Assembly: GCA_021613335.1 (NCBI GenBank)
Contig: JAJTWR010000308.1
Location: forward strand, 1,046,001 to 1,110,000
DNA from: Whitmania pigra
Taxonomy: Eukaryota > Annelida > Clitellata > Hirudinida > Haemopidae
Direction: 5' to 3'
Length of the DNA stretch: 64,000 nucleotides
The position numbers and the translations under genes were made by a program. Below are positions 36,821-52,213 of this stretch, in pieces (position 1 is the stretch's first letter; every line of letters begins with the position of its first letter). Below the pieces are notes generated by a model. The model saw nothing but the letters and a program-made list of their open reading frames with translations, ran no database searches and was not told the DNA's origin.

Positions 36821-38921
36821 ATGAAAAAGTCGACCATTCGTCTTAACCGATCCCGTGCAATCCGTTACAAGTCGAGAGAGGAACAGAGACCAATCAAGAA
36901 GTGTGCCTCGTGCAAGTGCACACTCGGATCGGTGGTCCAACTGGACAAAAGTCCGCACAGGTTGATCCGCACTTCCGCTTCCGTTTCCAGTCCTCCGATG
37001 TCTCCGAAGAACGAAACCTTCCACGAATGCAGTTCATCGCCGTCCCTCGATTCATTGGCTTCGAAATCTCCTTCCTGGAGTCCCGATAAGATGATGACGA
37101 TGAAGTACGATGGAAATGGAGGAAGTGGAGAGAATCATCCCAACAAAGAATTCCAATGTTGGAGGTAATTCATCGAAAGTTGTTTCCAACAAACTCCTCT
37201 CATTTTCTTTCAAGCTTTCACAACATCGTTGACTGATGCCTGCTCTGATGCTTGAGGCATTCTATTCGTAATTAATATCGATAATAATAATAATAATAAA
37301 AATAATGTAAAAACATCATTCAATTTTGAAAATAAGAAACAATTATCCAATAATGTTCTTGCCTTCATTCGACAAATAAACATTGTGAGTGAATTAAATA
37401 AGCATAAATATTTCTAACATTAAAATTTAACGCGGTTATCTGAAAGATTTCTTGAGAGATTAGACATTTTTGACATTCCAATGGCTGGAATGTCGTCGTC
37501 GGAATAACTAATTTGTTATTGTTATTAATATTTTCATGTCCAATACAAAAGTTTTTTTAAACGTCCAATAGTTTACAACAAGCAATTGTTAAATTGTAAT
37601 TACAAATACATTTAAATATTCATCATTAGTAATTTATAAAATATCATAAGAATTCAAATAAGTTTGAGGCGCCTCAGTACTCTACAAAGATAAGAAGCAC
37701 GGCATGATAATGATTGTCTTGTTCTTCAACCAGCCACAGACCTTCAGATGACCTGGAAAGAACCTACCTATCCACGTGTTTTCCATCAACTGGAGATCTA
37801 CCTGACAACGTAGACAGCTTGAATTCGAACTCCTTGGATGGTTAGCAAACTCAACATTGCTTCCTTTGTTCAAATTTCCTTTCTAGTCAAACCATAAGCG
37901 CTATCATTATCATTACCATCTTCATCGTGGTCGTCGTCGTCAACGTCTTCATCGTTATTATCATCATCATCATCATCACATTCTTTATTGTCTAAAAAGT
38001 TAATAATAGTAATAATAATAATCGAATGAATAAAACAAGTCATTAATCACGACAAAAGAGGCTTTATTAATTGAATGAACCTGACCAACCTTGCAATTCC
38101 AACATTACGTACACAAACATCAATGAATTAATCAATAAATTATGTTAATGTGCTTTTAATCTGGCACGTACGTAAATCCAGCGAAAGACAAGAACAAAGT
38201 GGTCACGTACTCTGATGATTGGTCTGCTTCCACGTCTGAATCACGAGGTGAACAACTTTCAGGAACAACTTTCCATTAATTCACCAGCCACGCCATTATT
38301 CATTCCCATTCATAATAATTCAATAAATGTTTCTTTTACCAATTATTCTTGTTATCATTATATAATAATATAATGTAATGTAATGTAGTGTAATGTAATG
38401 TAATGTAACGTAATGTAACGTAACGTAACGTAACATAATATAATATAATGTTATTATTATATTAATAATAATTATATATTTATATTATATATTATATTAT
38501 TATATAATTATATATTAATATCAATGTTGTTATTTAATTATATTTTGTATCATCAATAATTGACATCATTCCAGGTATTCATAAAAATGTGTGGGTAATA
38601 AACATTTGCGATTTGTTAGGAATTTGTTAAGGAATATTATTAATTCCTTCATATCAACTGTTTATCTATTTTACTTAGCTACTTTTATATTGAAATCATT
38701 TTTAAGAGACTTCTTACTTCGTTTGTTTTTACCATTATTTTGTTATTTCATAATTCATTACGTTCACGATATTTATTACATTAATGAAATTCATTATATT
38801 CATAAGATTCATTATACTGAATTCGTAAGATTCATTACATTCGTGACCTTCAAAAGATTAATCTTTTCCTTCAGACTCTGGAAACGAGGACTCGCAAGGT
38901 CTGGAGAGACCATCACGTTTG
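36821..38921 (+). CDS. Candidate exons of an unidentified gene (Ser-rich, CxxC-containing)
   Basis: Exon 36821-37164 opens with ATG and runs 114 codons: basic start, KKCASCKCTLGSVVQLDKSP, then Ser/Pro-rich text (SVSSPPMSPKNE, SPSLDSLASKSPSWSPDK), ending TGTTGGAG|GTAATT. A small exon, 38875-38921 (ttccttcag acceptor, GTGAGT donor), joins in phase to give LWKRGLARSGETITF. GC and codon content are clearly higher than in flanking DNA. No further exon could be placed with confidence. It could be the 5' part of the ANKFN1-like gene at 43791-46156, which lies on the same strand and lacks its N-terminus here, or a separate gene. Confidence 0.4.
37165..38362. other. AT-rich DNA with short trinucleotide repeats
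   Basis: Includes short (AAT)n at 37280-37300 and an imperfect (ATC)n tract at 37900-37980. No gene was recognised; it would be intron if the preceding exon model holds. Confidence 0.4.
38363..38460. repeat. Pentanucleotide (TAATG/TAACG)n microsatellite
   Basis: Runs of taatg with drift to taacg and taata, ending in AT-rich text. Confidence 0.9.
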
Positions 38922-38945
38922 GTGAGTTTTAGGTCCTTAAAATAT

Positions 38946-38989
38946 CATCGTCATCGTCATCGTCGTCGTCGTCATCGTCATCGTCATCG

Positions 38990-39046
<57 letters not shown>

Positions 39047-39062
39047 ACAACAACAACAACAA
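38946..39062. repeat. (ATC/GTC)n then (CAA)n microsatellite
   Basis: Starts tcatcgtcatcgtcgtcg, becomes pure atc, then caacaacaacaac. It begins about 25 bp after the donor of the small candidate exon at 38921. Confidence 0.95.
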
Positions 39063-39789
39063 TAACAATGCTGTACGAATATCAGTATCAACATGAGTAT
39101 CGTTATCAGTATCAATAGGGTATTATTGTTACCATTGGTACTATAATTATACGTATCAATATTCTCACGGAGTGTCAGCAAAGCGGTACATCTTTAACTA
39201 CCTGTGAATATCAATGTCACCATCGACATCATCATCAGTATGGGCGTTAATATCAATATGAGTATCATTATCAGGATCAATGTGAAGTGTAAAGGTTGGC
39301 ATCACTATCAACATCAATCCTAATTAAACCTTGTTGTCCCTAATTAAGAGCACGTAAAAATAATATGTTCTCCAGGGAAGTTATCTTATCTGGAAGCTTG
39401 TAAATATTTTGCTCCTAAAAAAAATGGAAATAACTTCAAAACATGAAATGCAGACAATTCCATTTGAAAATCATTTCGTGACGACTCACCTTTCACCTGT
39501 GTCTGCTTTTTAGTCGCGCCTCTTTTCCTGATGTCACAAAATCTAGGCTTCATTAATTAAGAATTATTCGTATGGAAATTATTCATATTACTAATGTAAA
39601 ATCTATAACTAAATAAGGAAATTATAGGGCGTAAATTTAAATTATAAATCATTTTTAAAAGTTATTTTGCAAAACATTTGAACACAAACTACTTTGATAA
39701 ACATTTTCAGTGATATTAGTGAAATTTTCTGTTAATTATTTTTGTGTTCCAATTGCTATTTTAAATTAACGCGACAGCAAAGAAATGAC

Positions 39790-40237
<448 letters not shown>

Positions 40238-42017
40238 GTAATTAAACAGTGTGTTATTGGAAGTGAGTCTAAAGAAAACTTTAGGATTTCTAGAAAACTG
40301 ACTCATGATTTTACAGAGAAAGATTATTTAGAATTATTTAAAATTATTAAAAATTATTAAAAATTATTCTGGCGTCGATAAGCAGCTTGATCTTTCATTC
40401 CAACACAAAAATTGCTCAAGTCGGTCTTATTTCTTTTTCTCTTCATCGAAGTATTTGTTTACGAAGGTTTTACGTTAAAAATAGATTCACTGTTTGCTTA
40501 TTCAAAATGAACAAATGATTATTATTAATAACGCATGGGTGCGCGGGCTGGAATTCCCGCGAGCTTAAAATAACCCTCTCGACTAATGCATAATGCATTA
40601 TTTTGATAAATTGTTAAATTAATGCACAATTCATCATTCAGGGCATCAACAATTCCACAAGCCTTTACGATGCTAAACATTTGGCCAAAAATAAAAGGTA
40701 TGTTGAATTTTATGTAATAATTAATTATTATTTATTTCCGAGCTTATTAGTTTAGGGATATTTTGATAAATTTCATCTTTGTGTTTCAGATATTTAAAAG
40801 TATTTGAAAATAAATTGTTTCATTTCCGATGCGAAGTTTTGAATCGTCCCAAATCTTCCGCAAAGCATTTCGGTTGCGTAAATTTAATTTGTGGAAGTGA
40901 CGATCAAACGTCAACTCTGTTTTGATTTCCAGGGTCATGAGATGGGACTAGGGTTTGGGTTAAGGATTAAGTTAGGGTTAGGGTTAAAGGTGGGCTATAT
41001 AGGGATGGAGTTAAGTCTATCAAATCTACCAAAGATAACGCAATTGGCTTTTGACCGCCATTTAGTTAACGCTCAAGTGAGTGCATTTAAGCTTTGCACG
41101 GACGTGTTTCATGGTGACAGGAGGTTCGAGCTGTGACTCTAGCTTTCTGTTTTGCAAATTTGTACCTTTAAATTTTTGCTTTTGAGATGATTCAAAATTT
41201 TAGACAATCCCGTTCAGTTTTATCTGAAATAATATTACATATAACACACATAATATGATATAATGATTAATTAACTTACTAATATAACAAACGCATCCTC
41301 ATTAATTAACTAATTAATTAATATTTATAAAAAATTATAACACCTTTACAACAGCAAACCCTCCTCACCTGTCCACGAGCATTCCCTTTCAACGAGTTCA
41401 GCTCAGGTGTTCCAAGGTGTCGATGACGTCATAAAAAGTTCACTCAGCCTTCCAAGCAGGTTGAACTGGAATTCTAGAAAAGACAAAAACGGTAAAATTA
41501 TGTTACCTTATTATAATTTATTATTTACTATAATTTAATAATAATTATTACAATTACAATTTACGGTGGCCTTGAGGTCCTGTGATTCGGACTTACGCCA
41601 CCACAAAGATTGTCTATTACGATTGATTGATTGATCAGACAAAAATGGTAATATTACGTTATTGTGTTATTACAATTTATAATTTAATATTATTTAGTAG
41701 CATTTATTATTATTTCTTACTATTTATTATTATTTATTAATGTTCAAGAAGTGGGGCAGCAATCTAACGTGATTCCAGTTATGATCTTCCATTAGTGTCC
41801 ATTTAATATTATTATGTTATTATTTTAATACTAATATAATTGATTTAGTAATAATAATATTAATATTGTTGCTTTACCAATGTAGTAACTTTATTATTTT
41901 AAAATACTAATTAAGTTTCCAAGTGGTATTTATTAAGTAAACTTTCATTCTTTCGCGCTACACTATGTTCAGAATTACAACATAAAAATTACTTTCCATC
42001 GAATATTTAAAAAAATC
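40238..42017. other. Intergenic, with a telomere-like patch
   Basis: Mostly AT-rich. At about 40948-40990 there is a degenerate run of gggttaggg-type units. A splice-bounded 58-nt candidate at 40641-40698 (acceptor cattcag, donor gtatgt) reads GINNSTSLYDAKHLAKNK but does not join in phase to the exon at 38921, so it is not called. Confidence 0.4.
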
Positions 42018-43790
<1,773 letters not shown>

Positions 43791-46156
43791 ACTGGAGGTC
43801 CCTGGATTTGAAACCCGTTCGAACAGAAGGAAAGAAGATCCTTCTCGATGAAATCATCAACAACCTCAGAGAGTCAAAGAAGCTCATTTCGTGTCGGTTT
43901 CCACTTGTTGTTGTTGTTGTGCAAATTTGATAACAAAGTTTCTTGCATCGCAAGTGGTTTATGTGGAGAGTTTGATGCTGTTGAATCTGCATCTAGCTAC
44001 ATTTAATGAGGGGCTCTTTAAATATAAAAAAAATTTGCATTTTGAATAGTCTTGGTAAATATTTTATCAAATATTTTTTTTATTTTTAGGCGTCGATGAG
44101 TCTGAAATTCTGACGAGAAGAATGAAGAAGAGACTACGAAAATTACTCAATATTACTCCTAAACTTCACAAGTGTTTGAAAAAGTGATTTTTTTATTTTA
44201 AGTAAAAAAATTTTAAATTAAATTTAAATTATTTTAAATTAAAAAAAAATCTAATCATCTCTTGAAGAGCATTTTTTTCATTTCAGAGGTCTCTATCTCG
44301 TGTCCCTGGTCCATCAGAACGGAAAGGTTTTGGTCACAAACGAGGACTTGCTTCCCGCTCTCGAAGTTCGATGCGAACAGAACCTGTCAGACGTCAGCCT
44401 CAAGTGGGACTTCAATTGGTTGGCCAAGGTTCTTTGCGATTGGTCGAACGTGAAGATTCTGAAGAGAACTTTCGAGAAGCCGCGAAACATTTCCGATTCG
44501 ATCGAGTTCAGATTCCGCCTTTTAGAAGCCACTTTCAACATGCAGGTGCGAAACAAGATGACCATGCCCTATAGAATTTCTCTGCTTAATTTACTAATTT
44601 AAGTAATTTCTCGTTATAAACATTAATTATCATTCCAGAAAATAGTCGGCGTGGAGTGCTTGGGGACACTTCACTATCAACTTCTGACCGATCGGGTCAG
44701 CGGTTCTCATGTCTTTCTCTTGGTGGCCAATTTACCTGAGGAAATGAAAATCAACAGCTTCCTGAGGTGGTGTTCCATTCAAAAACTTCGACGAAAGAAA
44801 TCTCAAAGATCTCTCAGGTTAAGTTCGACCTCGGAGAGTTCAAGGCCATGTATCGTTCAGCAAGAGGGGGATATTATGGAGTCCATTTACGCAAGCATTC
44901 CCGTAAATTTCTATTTTGATTAGACCATTCTTAAATTAAATTAAAAATAATGCCGATTAAATAATTATGTCTTATTACAATAATGGTATTATTGCATACT
45001 TCTACCTAGGAATTAATCTCATTCAACGCCTCCTGTTCGACAAAACTCGCCCGCGGCCTTTACCTTGGTTACGTGAAACTCACTTCCTTCATCGACCAGC
45101 TAAGGATTATGGTGTCCAGGAGTCTACCCAACGTCTTTCCTTACGTCAGGATCAGGGATGAACAGCGAGTGTCCAGGTGCAATAGAAAATCGTATTCACA
45201 TTTGATTATGTAATCTATTTTTGAATAAGAAATCGTCTCAACCTAAAAGTCGAGAACATGTGGAGATTATTAACAATATCAATAATGCCTCATTTTAATC
45301 AAATAACATTAATTATTTAATTAATTGGCATGACTTATTATCAAACCAATCCATCTAGGGAAGAATGGGAATCGATAACCGGCGCCAACCGGATAGGGTT
45401 GGAGTTGAGCGGTTGCCAAGAAGTCTTCAGGCGCAGATTATTCGAAGCTTCTAAAAGTCTTCTTTCGAATACCGGGGTCCCCGAAGAAAAAATACTAAGC
45501 CACAGATTATACATCAACGAGGTATTCGAATTCGATTCGGAAGTTTCCTTCATACTTCTGCTGCCCAACAACAGAAACGTCTGCTCCGGAATTGGGGAGG
45601 AAGAGACACTCAAACCTGGCTATATAACGCTCCCTCTCCATCAGTTCGAAATTTGTGAGTTGTCAATGTATTATCGTTTCGTTTTAGATTGTTTCATTTG
45701 CAATGCAAATAATCTATATAACCAGCAAGTGTTTTAATGATTGTTTATTTAAAAAATTTAGTTCGAAACAAATTATCGATCGATAACTAAAGTAAATCAC
45801 AACATTTAATGAATGAACTTTTGTATTTGTGATTCATGTGCATCATACCAATAGACCACATGAGCACGTACCATCCAGATCTGACGAAACGGTATTCTCA
45901 CGTATCCACCCTAATGGAGGCCGAAGTAACTATCTTCAACCATCTCATGAGGCAAGAAGTTTCGGACGAAGACGAGTTGGTTTTGAGGGGACAGATTGGT
46001 CAGCTAAATCAACAACAGAAGAAACTGGATGAAATCTGGAAGAGCATGAGATGGATATCCGAAGTCATCAGTAACGCCAGAGATGGCAGAAACTGTTGCG
46101 GATTGACTCTCGATAAAATAAAACCACCGATAAACACATCGAACAGTAGCAACTAA
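43791..46156 (+). CDS. ANKFN1-like (wake): ANKFN1 / Wide awake (WAKE) C-terminal region, seven exons, 5' partial
   Basis: ANKFN1/WAKE proteins carry ankyrin repeats and one FN3 domain before a long conserved C-terminal region; fly WAKE is a clock-output regulator of neuronal excitability. Exons 43791-43892, 44090-44183, 44287-44545, 44639-44902, 45010-45176, 45359-45654 and 45855-46156 keep phase and give about 494 residues. Diagnostic blocks in family order are WRSLDLKP (just after FN3), KGLYLVSLVHQNGKVLVTNE, ARGLYLGYVKLTSFIDQLRI, PNVFPYVRIRDEQRVSREEW, VSFILLLPNN, GYITLPLHQFEI, and LDEIWKSMRWISEVISNARD near the end. The ankyrin and FN3 exons were not found upstream; the first exon starts with two bases of a split codon, so more exons must precede it. 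An AATAAA lies at about 46273. Confidence 0.78.
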
Positions 46157-48166
46157 TTAAATGTGTATCGTTACTTGTGTTTTCTCACTCCATCTCACTC
46201 CGCGTCGATGAGTTTTTTTATTATCACAGGAAATGAGATTTCAATCAGCGCTAGTTATGCAATTCATCGGTAAATAAACTCTTTTAACTGGTCAGACTGC
46301 TCAATGTTTATGTTACCCCGTGGAATGTAGTTTTCATCTATTTATCTATTGACACAGTTCAATGCGTCACATTAAGAAATGATCTCAATCATCTTTATAC
46401 TTCGGCTAGATAATAAAAATTAGACAATTATTTTTGTTTTGATCGTAGTCTTGTTCGGTTGAATTCGAATGCCAACGTAGTTCCATTAGCGTTCGTTATG
46501 TCCAAAATGGCCCAAATTTGATCAAAATTTTATTCTACCTAAAATCTCTTCAACGATTTATATTTATGAGTCCCTAGAGTGCCTGGCTTATTTATATTCT
46601 TCCTTTAATTAAATGGACAAATTACAATTCAATCTAATGAAAATGCTTAATAAATTTATATATATATAATAATATATATATTTAATAAATTTCTACGATA
46701 TAATTATTTTTGTGTTGTCAACAACGCTTTGATACTTGAAGCATGTTTTGCCAGTGATATTAAAATTTAGCTCATTATTGTTCACATTGCGCATGTAGCT
46801 ATGAGTATTCAATATTTCCACTTAAATGAAATTGTTTGATGTGCACAAATTGTCATTATTTATCATTTCTAACGAATGATAAAATCGATCTTGACCTTTT
46901 TTGATGAATCGACTTAAACTTTATTAATGTGACATTCGGGAATGATTTAGCTGAATTTAAGATGTGCAGACTCACAATTAAAACAAAAAAAGAAGCCATA
47001 TTTCATCTTTAGATTGCGAATGCAAACTAATTATTACTTCTGGGCTCCGCTTTGTCAGTTGAGTTAGTCACGAATCATAAATTAAAAAGACAAAGTTATT
47101 AAACATAACAAATAAAAGAATTATGATTATGATTGAGGCGTCATGGATGGCTAATAGATGCCTCATAACCATAAAAAAATTTCTTCGAATTATAAGTGAA
47201 TCTTATAAGTTATTATAAGTGAAGTACACGTTCCTACATTCGTAAAAATTCATAACTTAAGAAGAAAACTAGGCATTGTGCGTTTTATAGTTCTTCAGCT
47301 TTTTATTTAAAAATATAAATGAATTTTAAACTTGAGGTTACTAGCTACTGTAACCAATTAAAATTTAAGACATCATAAAATTTCACAGATCATAAAAGAT
47401 TCCGGATCAGAAATGTCAGCGGTAATGTAAAAATCAGATATTTCATTAAATATCATTACAAGCCAAAGTTTAATTTGAATTTAAGTTTAATATTAAAGTG
47501 GTAAAATAAACATATTATCTATATCCTGACTTAATTTAGTAGCTTTTTATTACCTACCTCTTTGTGTTTATATGTCGAACGATAACTAAGTGCCTGGAGT
47601 ACAATTTATGTGAATTAGGTTATTGGACCTTTACGTGTAAGTTTTTGTTATTTGTATAATACTTATTCATTGATATACAACTATCACATGGCCTCTAATA
47701 CTAAATCTTATTTATTGTTTGCTTCAATTAACTTTCTGCGTCTTGTGTGTTGGATAAAAGGAATCACTTCTGGCCTTCTGAAAAATTGAAAGAATGTGAT
47801 TCAAAGTAGTCAAGATTATTTGTTTGATAGATTAGAAGTTACAACAAATCAATATTTGCATATGTCGATGGACGTTAAAGGAAGGCAAACCAAAAGCTAT
47901 GTAATTGATCAATTAAAGCTGTATTTGTTCTCTTATTGCATTTTGAATGTCTAATGTTTAACCATAAATCACTTATAAATATGGTAATTTGATGATTATG
48001 CCTAATGAAACTTTGATATTAATCTGGAATTCATTACTAACAATTTATTTGCAAATGTATAAAGTTGAAATGTTTTTTCACAGGTTGATTGATAAATATT
48101 GAAGAAGGTTCCAATCTTTTTATATTTTACCTTTATTATGACAAAAGTATTTGTTTCAGGTTTGGG
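46157..48166. other. Intergenic, 3' UTR of ANKFN1-like gene and upstream of the VPS9-like gene
   Basis: AT-rich, with no coding signal over about 2 kb. An acceptor at 48159 shows that a 5' non-coding exon of the next gene lies somewhere in this stretch. Confidence 0.45.
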
Positions 48167-50865
48167 ATGAAGTTGATTCTGTTAACAGGAGACGACTTCT
48201 TTGAAATTACTGATGTAAAACTAAAAGATGGCATAATTCCTTGTCTATCAGGCATATCATATTCAGGTAATGACTATTTCGTCTTACCATCACAATTTAT
48301 GCGCAGGTTAGTCCGGATGGTTGGCATTCCCTCAGTGGCAGTAATGGCGACGGTCATAATGTGTCGTGTTCAAAACCAACTCATCTTAACTAGCTTTCAC
48401 CGTGTTATTTAGAGATTTTGAGGGTGCGCTCTATAAGTGCTCCTGATGTTTAGCATAAGGCACTACTTAAATGAATGATAATTTGATAAATATTACTTCA
48501 TTCATGTTTAGGAAGGGAGGGATCAGCAGAAATGCTGGAACCTGCCATTTGGTTCAAAATTCTCATAATGGATGTTCTGACTATAGACTGCAAAAAACAG
48601 GTTGTGCAGTGGAGTTCAATTAGGCGTTTGGATACATCTCAGGATAGTGACGGCGTTGACTCAATTTCGAAAGTTGTGAGACTCAATGAAGACTGTATTG
48701 ATTTCATTAATGGTTTGGACGAGGTGTTTGACACGATACCAGGTTTATTGTCTTCTTACAGATCGGGCAAATTGACAAAGGAATACTTTTACAAATTGCT
48801 GATTCAGTTGCTGCATGTCAACGTATTGCCAAATGTCAAATTAGGTTTTGAAAATCTAGATTCCGTAAAAAAGGCCATCGACGAATACAACGCGATTCTT
48901 GGCTCTTTGGACGAAGTGATCGCATCAAAGACAAACATGCTTACAGAGTTGAAAAAGACCAAACAGCGAGAAAGGCAAAAGTTTACGGGATTGCTCATCG
49001 AGTCCAAGAAATTGCCTCATTTCGATGATCTTCTCATACAATTTCTTGAGTGTGATTTCAATACAGACCTTAAGAAAATAAAGGATTCAGAGATCAACGA
49101 AAGCATTCCAAAATTATGCAGGTCGGAGAGCCACGTTGTCGATCCAGGCGAAGCCGTCAACATTGGCATTGCTCTTGCAAAACTCTCCAAGATAAAGAAC
49201 CGGTCCAGATTGTCGTGGCTCTACGGTTCCACACCAAAAGGAGAGGAGCATCAACTTCAGAAGTTTTACATAAAAATGGTTGAAACAGAAAGTAAAATCA
49301 AGAGTTCAATAACTAAATTACTCGACAACAAGATGTTGCTAAGGAGCGTCGTCGAAACCATGAAGAGTGTAGTAGATGAACTCAAGGAAGGCCTCGATAG
49401 TTATGGCGTTGAACTAAACACCAAGAATCTCGTCGACACGACCAGCTTCATCGGCGAGTCTCTGTCGACAAAATCGTGGGTGTCTCTACCCATGCACATG
49501 TTCAACATTTTCTCCGACGCGAATCACCGCATCGCTCGCGAACACTCGGAAGGAACGCGTAAAGTCCGAGCGATCATAAAAACCATTCTCGACGAGCACG
49601 ATCTTCATCGACTTTACAACTCCATTTTGCCAGAGACAAAGAACTTTTCCCTTTCTTGTCTGAGGCCCGAGTGGATGCCCGTTGCTTCGACGAACAACAT
49701 CGGAGACGTCACGAAGGACGTCCGAAAAAGCAAAAGTTGTTCCAGCATTCCTATAAATATATTATCACCGGATCAAGTGACTTATCGAAAGGATTCGATA
49801 GCCCAAGTTTATTTAAAAAGATCGACCAATTCATCGCAAGAGAGCAGCATTCTTCCTTCTGACTTTGTCTTTGTCCTTAATTCGAGTTCCGATTTCATTT
49901 CTAAAAGTATCGACAAACTGAAAAGCACTATAACCGATCATTTTAATTTAATGTGCAAGAAGATTCACGACGAAATCAAAGGATCCTACGTTAATGTCAG
50001 CTACAAAAAAATCTGGGTAATATATGAAAACTATTTTTACGAGCACACCATCAAGGGTTTGTTAACAATTTTTCGTTTGGAGTACTTCAGAAGGGTTAGA
50101 GTTCTCACGAGATCCATCGATTCATTCACACTGGAGGATTTAGATCTCTCAGATTCTCTTATGACCAAACTATTGCTAGGACCTTTTATAGAAAGTCTGA
50201 CTGAATCTAATCAGTCTGTTGCCTCATCTCTAAGTAAATTGTCATTCAATCAGTTAATTACAGCTTCGCATGAATCTTTGCCACACAGCTCCTCTGACGA
50301 AGACCTTTACGAAGACTTTGCAAGTGGTGAGTTCAGCAAGAGCTCTCCTTTAAATCTTAAAAATACTCATACCTCAGATACTAAACTCCTAAGAGGCAAG
50401 GATTGTGATTCATCTCCCATTGATTCTCTTCTTTCCTCTACCACAGAATCGTCCTCAATCCAATTGAAGCATTGCGTCTTGAGCAGATTTTCAAGATCAT
50501 ACCAAAATTTATATGATGCTCTTAAGGCTAGCACTCCAAAGACTAAGGCACATCATTTATTAAGATGCCTGAGGAACATGACTTGGCAAATTGAGGCCAT
50601 TTACAATGAAATATGGAAGAAAAGAATACAGCTGTGCAGTGATGATGTTATGGATGGACTTATAATACTCCTATGTAATCTACGTGATCAGAAAGCACTA
50701 GAAGATTTATACATACAAGTTCAGTTTCTAATTCAAGTTCTTGCTCAATTTTTTTGCAATGGTGAATATCACTTTGCTCTTGTGCAATTTGTTGGTGTAT
50801 TCCAATATTTGCAAGACAAGGCATTTATGAAGAAAAACAAAATTACCTCAAACAATAGGTCGTGA
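48167..50865 (+). CDS. VPS9-like domain protein, candidate Rab5-family GEF, 817 aa
   Basis: Two coding exons, 48167-48266 and 48512-50865, close in frame; an acceptor (tttcag) just upstream of the Met implies a 5' UTR exon. The C-terminal quarter looks like a VPS9 domain. A helical lead-in (KKIWVIYENYFYEHTIKGLL, then LEDLDLSDSLM) is followed by TPKTKAHHLLRCLRNM, the acidic patch SDDVMDGLIILL and GEYHFALVQFVGVFQYLQD. These parallel the ADDLLPVL and GYYLTNLQSAISFI motifs that hold the catalytic Asp and Tyr in Rabex-5-type exchange factors. The Thr that usually follows the Tyr is Ala here. The N-terminal 500 residues are helical with a coiled-coil-like stretch (SKTNMLTELKKTKQRERQK) and no domain I recognise. 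A Ser-rich linker lies inside the VPS9 region. Confidence 0.6.
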
Positions 50866-52213
50866 ATTTTATTTCTATGATTTTTTAATTTAATATTTTA
50901 TAACGTTTTTACCTTATTTATACAAGAATTCCAGAGAACACTAGTTTTTATTTTAATTTTGTATTTTGAGTTGTGCGAAAGGTGTCAGTTTACAGCTTCA
51001 GGTACTGCAGAGTCAAATGATGTTTAAGCCCAGTCTGACAGTCAACAGTTGTGAACTTTGTTATTTTAGTAAGGCATGGGTTTCAGTCATTTTGCTTCTT
51101 AGTTTTACAATGTGCCTTGATAATGGTGTTTGTTTTCCTATGTAACGTATGTTTTGGTAATAAAAGAGAATGGACAGCTGGCATTGAGCATCTGCAGGAC
51201 CCCAAGGTAGTTTCATAAAGGATTTACTTTTTTTTAATTTAGACTTACGTATCCAAATGTGGAGCGAAGGCGCATTTTTAATTGCTTTACCATTTGATTG
51301 GCTCTACCCGAGGACTGGGTTGCGAACAGCTGTTGCAATTACCTCTGCAAGCTTCCGCGGGTCGGTGGTGCGAGGGTCTGCAGCTGTATCTATGCAATTC
51401 GTCTAGAATATAGGTGTCGTTGATAAATATTTTTTGAACACGAAATGTTATTTAGCCTAATGCGGTGAGGTTCCGACGCTTAACAAATCGAAGCGGGCAA
51501 GGAGTCCTATTTGAACGTGAAAGTGACAACAGCGTTTAAATACTTCTTTGTTTATTTTTTATAGAACATTGTTCCATATAAATAATAAAATTTTACTTTG
51601 ATTTGCTTTTCAAATTTGTTTTAAAACTTTTATGATCTATGTCGCTTTGTTTTTATTTTATTACCGCCATATTGAACTAGATAATAGGCTGATTTTCATT
51701 GTCGAATATTTAAGAGCGTGATTTCCGTACAAAAATCAGACATTTGTGAAGATTGTTGTTAAGGTTAGCTTCAATTTTTAATACAATGAAAATTGCGTAT
51801 ATTCAAAATCGGCAAAAATAGATTCAAACGTGAAATTTCTAATCGGCATTATTTCTTGTCACATGGCGAAATCTTGGATATTTAAGAATGCAACAACCTA
51901 AAAGCATTTTAAGTTAACGCTCAGTTGATATTTAAAGAAACAATCACTTTGTTAAGTATTGAGTTAGTCGGTTGGATTTGTTTAAAGTTGAACTTGTGTA
52001 CGACAGCTTGAATACGCAATTTTAAATCGCGTCTAAAGTTTGTTTTTTTAATTTCCTAACTCGAAGTATTGCACCTGTTGTGATTGGGTAGTCTATTTTG
52101 TACGGAGTTTTGCAGTCAAAATTCTCGATAAAGTTAAGCAGGAATTCTGACAACTTTCACGTCAAACGTTTTTGCGCGCATATATTATCTAATCACTTTT
52201 TGATGTTTTTAGA
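50866..52213. other. 3' UTR of VPS9-like gene and promoter side of the zinc-finger gene
   Basis: AATAAA at about 51161-51166 is a likely polyadenylation signal of the upstream gene. GC-richer text lies at 51300-51400. No further gene was seen. Confidence 0.45.
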
